DNA of 64,000 nucleotides from Ga0077527 sp964433345 (GTDB lineage: Bacteria > Pseudomonadota > Gammaproteobacteria > Burkholderiales > SG8-41): positions 124,001-188,000 of the forward strand of contig CAYSQJ010000005.1 of the NCBI GenBank assembly GCA_964433345.1, given 5' to 3'. The notes beneath the pieces were generated by a model, which had not been told where the DNA came from, did not search any database, and saw only the letters and a program-made list of their open reading frames with translations. The position numbers and the translations under genes are program-made. Shown piece by piece: positions 57,837 through 64,000 of the stretch. How positions within the stretch are numbered: position 1 is the first letter of the stretch; each line of letters opens with the position of its first letter.

Positions 57837-59033
57837 ATGGATTTTTCGCTCAACGAAGAACAGCGTCACTGGCAGACTGAAGCCCGGCGTTTTGCCGATG
57901 AGGAAATCCGCCCGCTGTCGCTGGCGCGCGACCAGATTGCCGATCCCAAGGCGACTTTCGACTGGACCATCATCAAGCGCGGCTCCGAACTCGGTTTCCG
58001 CACGCTGGCGGTACCCAAGGAATGGGGCGGCCACGAGGCCGACTTCGTGACCCAGGCGCTGGTGATGGCGGAACTCGCGCGCGGCGACAGCTCGGTATCC
58101 AAAACCTTCAGCCAGTGCTGGAAGTGGAGCCACCTGATCGCGGCGTCCTGCACCAAGGACCAGAAGGAGCGTTTCCTCAAGCCCTTCATGGCCGACCACG
58201 GCTTCGTGCTCGGCAAGGGCGGCACCGAAGCCAATGCCGGATCCGACAACCGGATGCCGCCGGAGAACGACCCCAAGGCCGGCTGGCGCCTGCGCGCCGA
58301 GCGCGACGGCGACCACTGGGTGCTCAACGGCAGCAAGATGTTCATTGCCAACGGCAGCGTCGCCAAGCTGTTCTTCGTCGATGCGCGCACCAATCCCGAC
58401 GCCAACATCCGCGAGGGCAGCACGATGTTCATGATCCCGAAGGACACCCCGGGATTCCGCATCGGCAAGGTGTTCAACAAGCGCGGCTGGCGGTTCTACC
58501 AGAATGGCGAATTGATATTCGAGAACTGCCGCGTGCCGCATGCCAACGTCGTCGGCGAAGTCAACGGCGGCGTCAAGGCGCGCGCCACCGACAAGTCGGA
58601 GTTCGGCGACATCGAGCTGGCCGCCAACGCGCTGGGCATCTGCGAGGACGCCTGCGGCATGGCGATGAATTTCGCCAAGACGCAGAAGCGTGCCGGCAGG
58701 CTGGTCATCGATCACCAGCTGGTGCAGCTGAAGCTGAACGAGATGTACATGCTGACCGAGGCGCTGCGCGCCTTCGTATTGCGCACCGCCTGGGAGCGCG
58801 ACCGCAAGCTGCCGGACCTCGGCAACAACGTGCTGGTGATGAACTATTCTCAGGAAGTCGTGCAGCGCGTGACCCGCGCCAACATGGACATCCACGGTCC
58901 CGAGGGCTGCATGATGCATGCCCGCGTCGACAAGCTGGTGCGCGACGCGATGGTGTGGACCCACCTCGCTGGCGACACCGTGCAGCGGGTCAAGGTCGTC
59001 AAGCGGCTGCCGATGATGCCGCTGCTGATGTAG
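57837..59033 (+). CDS. Acyl-CoA dehydrogenase-family protein 2
   Basis: 398 residues from ATG 57837, with AAAGG seven bases ahead. The N-terminal domain (LNEEQRHWQTEARRFADEEI, LGFRTLAVPKEWGG) leads to the FAD/substrate loop GKGGTEANAGSDNR, where G-T-E replaces the common M-T-E-P. WVLNGSKMFIANGSVAKLF and the C-terminal NMDIHGPEGCMMHAR are typical. An AT-rich repeat element forms its 5' leader. It is grouped with two other dehydrogenases and two CoA-transferases, consistent with breakdown of a dicarboxylic or branched acyl chain. Confidence 0.88.
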   Translation: MDFSLNEEQRHWQTEARRFADEEIRPLSLARDQIADPKATFDWTIIKRGSELGFRTLAVPKEWGGHEADFVTQALVMAELARGDSSVSKTFSQCWKWSHLIAASCTKDQKERFLKPFMADHGFVLGKGGTEANAGSDNRMPPENDPKAGWRLRAERDGDHWVLNGSKMFIANGSVAKLFFVDARTNPDANIREGSTMFMIPKDTPGFRIGKVFNKRGWRFYQNGELIFENCRVPHANVVGEVNGGVKARATDKSEFGDIELAANALGICEDACGMAMNFAKTQKRAGRLVIDHQLVQLKLNEMYMLTEALRAFVLRTAWERDRKLPDLGNNVLVMNYSQEVVQRVTRANMDIHGPEGCMMHARVDKLVRDAMVWTHLAGDTVQRVKVVKRLPMMPLLM

Positions 59034-59062
59034 CGGGTCGGCGCGAACGCGCTTCCGGATAC

Positions 59063-60328
59063 ATGGGGAAAGAGAAAGCCGGGCCGGTTTCCGTGCCCGA
59101 TTTCGCCGCGTTGCTGCGATCCGGCGACGTGGTTTCCTGGCCGCAGGGCACCGGTGAACCGGCAGGGCTGACCCGCCGCCTGGTGGCGCAGCGCCATGCC
59201 CTGAAGGATGTGAGCCTGTTCATCGGCATGATGGCCGGAGACACACTGCTTCCCGGTCAGGTCGACGGTTTCCGCATCCACGCGCTGAACGGCGCCGGCA
59301 GCAACCGCAGACTGGCTGCTGCCGGACTCCTCGATATCGTGCCGGTGCCCGTGTCCACCGTGCCGCGTCTGCTGCGTTCGCGGGAGATCGCGGTGGATGT
59401 CGCGCTGATCCGCGTGCGGCCGGCAGCAGAATCCGGCTGGTACACCACAGGCGTTATTGCCGATTACACGCAGGCGCTGGTGTCCGCCGCGCGCTGCGTG
59501 ATTGCGGAAATCGATGAGCATCTTCCGCTGACGGCGCAGGACGCGCTGATTGCCGCCGAAGACATCGATGTTCTGGTGCGGGCGGACGGTGCCGCGGTGG
59601 TGATGGACGACGGCGAGCCTTCGGCGATTGAAATGCAGGTGGCGGAACAGGTGGCCGCGCGCATTCCGGACGGTGCGACGCTGCAGCTGGGCATCGGCGG
59701 CCTGCCCGTGGCGGTGTGCCGCGCGCTGCAGGGCCACCGCCATCTGGGCGTGCACAGCGGCGTGGTGCCGGATGCGATCGTCGATCTCGTCAGATGCGGT
59801 GCCGTTGATCACACGCGCAAGGGTGCCGATGCCGGACTCATGGTCACCGGCGGGCTGTTCGGCGGCGAGCGCCTCTACCGTTTAGCCGATGCCAATGCCG
59901 CGGTCGCGATGCGTTCGGTGGAATACACCCACAATCCCGCGGTGATGGCCGGCATCAACCAATTGCATGCCATCAATTCAGCGATCGAGGTTGACCTGTC
60001 GGGACAGGCCAATGCCGAGGTGGCCGGCGGCCGCTACATCGGCGCGGTCGGCGGACACGGTGATTTCGTGCGCGGCGCACAGGTTTCAAGCGGCGGCCGC
60101 TCGATCATCGCGCTGCCGTCGACGACGCCCGACGGCAGACATTCACGCATCGTCGCCTCGCTCGCGGGGCGTCCAGTGACCACGGTGCGCGCCGACATGG
60201 ATTGGGTGGTGACGGAATACGGCCTTGCCGAATTGAGGGGCTGTTCGCTGGCGCAACGCGCGCAGCGCCTGCTTGCCATCGCACATCCGGCATTCCGTGA
60301 ACGACTGGCCGCGGACATGAAACAATAG
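59063..60328 (+). CDS. Acetyl-CoA hydrolase/4-hydroxybutyrate CoA-transferase-family (Cat1-like) protein
   Basis: 421 residues from ATG 59063; a much longer open frame upstream is only overlap with the preceding gene. Family blocks are DGATLQLGIGGLPVAVCRAL, HSGVVPDAIVDLV, NQLHAINSAIEVDLSGQANA with the presumed catalytic Glu, and GSGG-like SSGGRSIIALPSTT. The C-terminal WVVTEYGLAELRG is typical. It should transfer CoA from acetyl- or succinyl-CoA to a carboxylate by a glutamyl-CoA intermediate. RipA/itaconate CoA-transferase belongs to this group. It sits between acyl-CoA dehydrogenases. Confidence 0.88.
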   Translation: MGKEKAGPVSVPDFAALLRSGDVVSWPQGTGEPAGLTRRLVAQRHALKDVSLFIGMMAGDTLLPGQVDGFRIHALNGAGSNRRLAAAGLLDIVPVPVSTVPRLLRSREIAVDVALIRVRPAAESGWYTTGVIADYTQALVSAARCVIAEIDEHLPLTAQDALIAAEDIDVLVRADGAAVVMDDGEPSAIEMQVAEQVAARIPDGATLQLGIGGLPVAVCRALQGHRHLGVHSGVVPDAIVDLVRCGAVDHTRKGADAGLMVTGGLFGGERLYRLADANAAVAMRSVEYTHNPAVMAGINQLHAINSAIEVDLSGQANAEVAGGRYIGAVGGHGDFVRGAQVSSGGRSIIALPSTTPDGRHSRIVASLAGRPVTTVRADMDWVVTEYGLAELRGCSLAQRAQRLLAIAHPAFRERLAADMKQ

Positions 60329-60372
60329 CGGGATGCAGCAGGCGGCATGCAGTGGCAGTGGAAAATTTTAAT

Positions 60373-60390
60373 AAGTAATTGATTTTAAAG
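60373..60390 (+). repeat. AT-rich element, copy 8
   Basis: Reads AAGTAATTGATTTTAAAG and merges with the ribosome-binding site AAAGGA of the third dehydrogenase gene (ATG 60399). The opposite strand contains AATCAATTACTTA, a perfect IHF-consensus match. The arrangement repeats that of copy 7. Confidence 0.65.
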
Positions 60391-60398
60391 GAAATAGT

Positions 60399-61562
60399 AT
60401 GGAATTTGCTTTGACGCCCGAACAGCACAGCGTGGTCAAGACGGTGCGCGAACTGACGCAGGACCAGTTCAAGCCGAACGCCCTGAAGTACATGGACGGC
60501 ACTTTTCCCTGGGACAACATCAAGGCGCTCGCGGAAATCGGCGTGCTCGGCATGGCGGTGCCCGAGGAATACGGCGGGCTCGGCCTGCCGGTGTTCGACA
60601 CCGCGCTGGTGCTCGAGGAAATTGCCAAGGGCTGTTACGTCACCGCGATGGCGGTGCTTGGAGAGGTCGGCGTGCAGACCAAGATCATCGACAATTTCGC
60701 GCCCGACAGCATCAAGAAACGCCTGCTGCCCGGCGTGTGCACCGGTGAAACCATCCTCGCGATCTGCATGACCGAGCCGCATGCCGGCACCGACGTCGCC
60801 AACTACCGCACCAACACCGAGATCAGGGGCGACAGACTGGTGATGAACGGCGTGAAGACGCTGATCAGCCGCGTCGACGAGGCGCAGGCCTTCATCGTGT
60901 TCAGCCGCATCAACAAGACCCCGGGACGCGAGGGCATAGGCTGCGTGATGATCGAGCGCGGCACGCCGGGGTTCGAGTGCACGGCGCGTTACCACACCAT
61001 GGGCGGCGAGAATCTCGCCGAAATCCGCTTCGAGAACTGTGAACTGCCGCTGGAAAACCTGATCATCCGCGAGGACGGTTTCCGCAAGCTGCTCAACGCC
61101 TTCAACACCCAGCGTTGCCTCAACCCGAGCATTTCTCTGGGCCTGGCCGAAGGCGCCTTCGAGGAGGCGGTGAAGTACGCGCGCGAACGCGAGGCCTTCG
61201 GCCGCTCGATCGGCGATTTCCAGGCCATCCGCCACAAGATCGCCGAAATGTACCGCGACATCGAGGCCAGCCGCTCGATTCTCTACCGCGCCTGCGCCAC
61301 CGCGAACCCCTTTCCGAATCCGTACATGGCGGCGATCGCGAAAATCACCGTCAACGAAATGTCGCTGCGCGTGACCAGCGAGGCGATTCAGGTCCACGGC
61401 GGTTACGGCTTCACCGACGAGTTCCCGGTGTCGCGGTTCTACCGCGGCGCGCGTTACGGCTCGCTGGGCGGCGGCACCACCGAGACGCTGAAGGAACTGG
61501 TCGGCAAACACATCCTCGGCGATTTCGGCAAGGATGGTTTCCTTGACCTGGGCACGTTCTGA
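60399..61562 (+). CDS. Acyl-CoA dehydrogenase-family protein 3
   Basis: 387 residues, the most canonical of the three: LTPEQHSVVKTVREL, the FAD loop ICMTEPHAGTDVANYRTN, FENCELPLENLI, REAFGRSIGDFQAIRHKIAE and VHGGYGFTDEFPVSRFYRGA. It ends with SLGGGTTETLKELV. The usual Y-E-G-T catalytic Glu position is G-G-G-T, as in subgroups that carry the base on another helix. ATG 60399 has AAAGGA seven bases ahead, inside an AT-rich repeat element. It is followed closely by the CitE-like lyase gene. Confidence 0.9.
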   Translation: MEFALTPEQHSVVKTVRELTQDQFKPNALKYMDGTFPWDNIKALAEIGVLGMAVPEEYGGLGLPVFDTALVLEEIAKGCYVTAMAVLGEVGVQTKIIDNFAPDSIKKRLLPGVCTGETILAICMTEPHAGTDVANYRTNTEIRGDRLVMNGVKTLISRVDEAQAFIVFSRINKTPGREGIGCVMIERGTPGFECTARYHTMGGENLAEIRFENCELPLENLIIREDGFRKLLNAFNTQRCLNPSISLGLAEGAFEEAVKYAREREAFGRSIGDFQAIRHKIAEMYRDIEASRSILYRACATANPFPNPYMAAIAKITVNEMSLRVTSEAIQVHGGYGFTDEFPVSRFYRGARYGSLGGGTTETLKELVGKHILGDFGKDGFLDLGTF

Positions 61563-61576
61563 GCGCGGGGTGATTG

Positions 61577-62443
61577 ATGCGATCGCTGCTGTTCGTGCCC
61601 GGTGACGACGAGCGCAAGCTGGCGAAAGGGCTGGCCTGCGCAGCCGACGCCCTGATCCTCGATCTCGAGGATTCTGTGGCCGTAGCGCGCAAGCCTGCGG
61701 CGCGCGGATTGTGCGCGGAAGTGCTGGGTTCGGCACGGACGGACAAGCGTCTCTACCTGCGCATCAATGCGCTGGACAGCGGTCTTGCGGAGGACGACCT
61801 CGCCGCGGTGGTGGCGTCCGGGCCGGCGGGCATCATGCTGCCGAAATGCCGTCACGGTGACGATGCGCGGCAGCTCGCCGCGATGTTGTCGCGGCTCGAG
61901 GCCGAAGCCGGCCTGCCGGCCGGCGGCATCGGCATTCTGCCGATTGCCACGGAAACCGGTGCGTCGATGTTCGGCCTTGGCAGTTACGCCTATCCGCCGA
62001 TCCCGCGGTTGCACGGATTGCTGTGGGGTGCCGAGGACCTCGCGGCAGACCTGGGCTCGCTGGCCAAACACGAGGCCAATGGGCAGTACACGGCGCCGTA
62101 CCAGCTCGCGCGATCCCTGTGCCTGTACGGCGCGGCTGCGGCATCGACCATCGCGCTCGATGCGGTGTTCGTCAATTTCCGCTACTCCGCGGGTCTGCGC
62201 GCCGAGGCCGAAGCCGGCGTGCGTGACGGTTTCCAGGGCAAGGCCTGCATCCATCCCGACCAGGCCGTGGTGATCAACGAGGTGTACACACCGTCGCCGG
62301 CCGCCATCGAGGAAGCCCGGCGCATCGTGGCCGCTTTTGATGCCAGTCCCGGCATGGGGGTGGTGGCAATGGAGGGCAGGATGGTGGACCGGCCGCATTA
62401 TGTGGCCGCGCAGCGCGTGCTGGCGCGCGCGGGGCGCGCCTGA
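61577..62443 (+). CDS. CitE-like acyl-CoA lyase (HpcH/HpaI superfamily)
   Basis: 288 residues from ATG 61577 (TTG 61574 is in frame). Landmarks are MRSLLFVPGDDERKLAKGL, DALILDLEDSVAVARKPAAR with the metal-binding Glu-Asp, GIMLPKCRHGDDARQLA, and the C-terminal GFQGKACIHPDQAVVINEVY. Family members cleave malyl-CoA, citramalyl-CoA or beta-methylmalyl-CoA into acetyl-CoA or propionyl-CoA and glyoxylate or pyruvate. With CoA-transferases on either side and a SucD-like gene just beyond, a malyl/citramalyl-CoA type cleavage is the best inference. Confidence 0.9.
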   Translation: MRSLLFVPGDDERKLAKGLACAADALILDLEDSVAVARKPAARGLCAEVLGSARTDKRLYLRINALDSGLAEDDLAAVVASGPAGIMLPKCRHGDDARQLAAMLSRLEAEAGLPAGGIGILPIATETGASMFGLGSYAYPPIPRLHGLLWGAEDLAADLGSLAKHEANGQYTAPYQLARSLCLYGAAAASTIALDAVFVNFRYSAGLRAEAEAGVRDGFQGKACIHPDQAVVINEVYTPSPAAIEEARRIVAAFDASPGMGVVAMEGRMVDRPHYVAAQRVLARAGRA

Positions 62444-62457
62444 GATCGGCGGGGCGC

Positions 62458-63738
62458 ATGGCTGCGGCACGCAAAAAAACGGTCGCGAAAAAATCACCGT
62501 CGCGGCAGCCCGCTCGGCGCAAGCCGTTGCGATCCGCGAAGCGGGCGGGCGGCCAGCCGCTGGCGGGCATCACCGTCATTGACCTCTCGCATGTCTATAA
62601 CGGGCCCTATGCCACCTTCCTGATGGCGATGGCCGGTGCCGAAGTGATCAAGGTCGAGCCCCTGTCGGGTGAACACCTGCGCAGCCGCGGCGACATGGGC
62701 GGTGCCGACTATCCCTTCGCCATGCTCAATTCCAACAAGAAATCAGTGACCCTCAACCTCAAGGCGAAGCAGGGGCGTGAACTGCTGCGCGAAATGGCCG
62801 TGCGAGCCGACATCCTGGTCGAGAACTTTGCGCCGGGCGTCACTGACCGCCTCGGCATCGGGCCGGCCGCGCTGCGGAAAATCAATCCGCGGCTGATCTA
62901 CGGTTCGAGCTCGGGTTACGGCAAGACCGGTCCCTACCGCGACTACCCGGCGATGGACCTGGTGATGCAGGCAATGTGCGGCGTGATGCATTCAACCGGT
63001 TTCCCCGATCAGCCCCCGGTCAAGTCAGGTGCGGCAATGTGCGATTTCAGCGCGGGCATTCATCTGTATGCCGCGATCATGACCGCTCTTTTTGAACGCG
63101 AGCGCACGGGCAGGGGGCGAGTGGTCGAAGTCTCGATGCAGGACGCGACCTATGCCTCGCTGGCCTCGAACCTCGGCATGCTGCATGCGCGCGGCGCCGC
63201 CGCACCGGCGCGCACCGGCAACCGCCACGGCGGCCTCGGCATTTCGCCCTACAACGCCTATGCCGCTAAGGATGGATATGTCGTGCTCAATGCGCCGGGT
63301 GATCATCATTTCCGCGCCATCCTCGATGTGATGGGGCGTTCCGGGCTGAAGGACGATCCGCGTTTTGCCAGCCGTTCGGCGCGCGTTGCGAATTTCGCCG
63401 CCGTCGACGAACTGATCGAGGGCTGGACACGGACCCTGCCGAAGCACGACATTGCGCAACGCATGCTCGCGGCTGCCGTGCCCTGCGCGCCGGTGCGCGA
63501 TCTGGCGGAAGTGATGAACGACGAAAACATGCACGCCCGCGGCAGCCTGCAATGGGTCGACCATCCGCAGCTGGGGCGCGTGGTGCTGCCGCATACGCCG
63601 CTGGTGTTCGAGGGTACAAAGCGAAAACCGCTGCAAGCCAGCCAGGCGCTGGGTACGAGCAATGATGCGGTGTTCGGCCGCTGGCTCGGGCATACCAAGC
63701 GCGAACTGGCGGCGTTCAGGGCTGACGGGGTGATCTGA
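62458..63738 (+). CDS. CaiB/BaiF-family (class III) CoA-transferase B with basic N-terminal tail
   Basis: 426 residues. The first ~35 are a Lys/Arg/Ala-rich tail (MAAARKKTVAKKSPSRQPAR) before the normal family start LAGITVIDLSHVYNGPYATF. The catalytic Asp167 is in YPAMDLVMQAMCGVM. GSSSGYGKTGPYRDYP and GRVVEVSMQDATYASLAS are typical. No other start codon lies between the tail and the domain, so the tail seems real. It is 14 bases after the CitE-like gene and probably in the same operon. It likely activates the acid that the lyase later cleaves. Confidence 0.9.
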   Translation: MAAARKKTVAKKSPSRQPARRKPLRSAKRAGGQPLAGITVIDLSHVYNGPYATFLMAMAGAEVIKVEPLSGEHLRSRGDMGGADYPFAMLNSNKKSVTLNLKAKQGRELLREMAVRADILVENFAPGVTDRLGIGPAALRKINPRLIYGSSSGYGKTGPYRDYPAMDLVMQAMCGVMHSTGFPDQPPVKSGAAMCDFSAGIHLYAAIMTALFERERTGRGRVVEVSMQDATYASLASNLGMLHARGAAAPARTGNRHGGLGISPYNAYAAKDGYVVLNAPGDHHFRAILDVMGRSGLKDDPRFASRSARVANFAAVDELIEGWTRTLPKHDIAQRMLAAAVPCAPVRDLAEVMNDENMHARGSLQWVDHPQLGRVVLPHTPLVFEGTKRKPLQASQALGTSNDAVFGRWLGHTKRELAAFRADGVI

Positions 63739-63769
63739 GTTTCAGTGCCCCGGGGCGAATGGCGGCGCT

Positions 63770-64000
63770 CTAAAGCAGTTTTCGCGCAATACCGTCGACC
63801 ATCGCATTCAGGGTATCGAACACCTTGACGCCGGCTGCTTCCAGCGCTGCGCGTTTCGCGGCATAACCACCGTGCGAGCCGTAGGTCAGCGCGCCGGCAT
63901 GGCCCATCGCCACGCCCTCCGGAGCCGTCCTGCCGGCGATCAGCGCGAACACCGGCTTGGCGAAGGCCTGCGCCTGCAACGCCTGCGCGAAATCCTCCTC
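63770..64000 (-). CDS. Succinyl-CoA synthetase alpha-like CoA ligase, C-terminal part (cut by window edge)
   Basis: Only about 76 C-terminal residues are inside the window, and the frame is open at the right edge. KPVFALIAGRTAPEGVAMGH followed by AGALTYGSHGGYAAKRAALE corresponds to the end of SucD (alpha subunit of succinyl-CoA or malate-CoA ligase), where K-P-V-V-A-F-I-A-G-R-T-A-P is diagnostic. It converges on the CaiB gene. A malate-CoA ligase role would fit the nearby malyl-CoA-type lyase but cannot be decided from this fragment. Confidence 0.8.
   Translation of the reverse strand, partial: EEDFAQALQAQAFAKPVFALIAGRTAPEGVAMGHAGALTYGSHGGYAAKRAALEAAGVKVFDTLNAMVDGIARKLL

Noticed and set aside
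58022..59062. N-terminal 347 codons of a 768-codon frame ahead of the Cat1-like transferase
   Set aside because: This part overlaps acyl-CoA dehydrogenase 2 in another frame and has Arg/Gln-rich shadow composition. The transferase domain starts at ATG 59063.

Overview
The window reads like a GC-rich betaproteobacterial chromosome segment, most probably Burkholderiales. The pointers are nine Bug-type (TctC-family) periplasmic solute receptors, a class I PHA synthase, a fluoroacetate-dehalogenase homologue, a tandem glycine riboswitch before a D-amino-acid dehydrogenase, and many carboxylate and acyl-CoA catabolic genes. This assignment is an inference from gene content. No phage, transposase, rRNA or CRISPR array is visible, and both window edges cut a gene (a protein kinase on the left, a SucD-like CoA ligase subunit on the right).

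Layout. 1-7.8 kb is mostly housekeeping: kinase/cNMP-binding protein, BamE-like lipoprotein, zinc-ribbon membrane protein, tRNA-Arg(CCU), a coupled three-gene run (unknown protein, SirB1-like, alpha/beta hydrolase), NfeD plus SPFH protein, and MlaA. 8-16.7 kb holds gabD, a VOC protein, an isopropylmalate-dehydrogenase-like enzyme, a MOSC protein, riboswitch-dadA, a TauD-like dioxygenase with its GntR regulator, and an enolase-superfamily enzyme. 16.8-27.2 kb holds an SMP-30 lactonase, a dehalogenase-like hydrolase, an MFS carrier, a Bug receptor, a phthalate-decarboxylase-like protein, tcuAB, phaC and a cupin.

27.2-37.4 kb is a long minus-strand run: Pht5-like protein, LigJ, Bug, LysR, two more Bugs, a PdxA homologue, MmgE/PrpD, and a two-subunit thiamine-diphosphate decarboxylase. 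37.5-48.6 kb is plus-strand: HpcH aldolase, BKACE, PcaB-like lyase, a LeuC/LeuD-like hydro-lyase split by an inverted-repeat element, a muconate-cycloisomerase homologue, Bug, an isocitrate-lyase/PEP-mutase protein, an alpha-hydroxyacid oxidase and a second LeuB-like dehydrogenase. 49-55.4 kb holds sugE coupled to a CaiB transferase, then four Bug genes in a row, each with its own sigma70-like promoter and three with an intrinsic terminator. 55.4-63.7 kb is an acyl-CoA module: SDR, three acyl-CoA dehydrogenases, a Cat1-like CoA-transferase, a CitE-like lyase and a CaiB transferase.

Taken together the segment looks like an accessory carboxylic and aromatic acid catabolic region with private uptake receptors for most pathways. 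The most unusual structural signal is a family of eight AT-rich intergenic elements (consensus around AAGTAATTGWTTTTAWW) scattered between 9.5 and 60.4 kb. Four contain a perfect IHF-type consensus. Two copies of a CACAGAG inverted-repeat element are also present.
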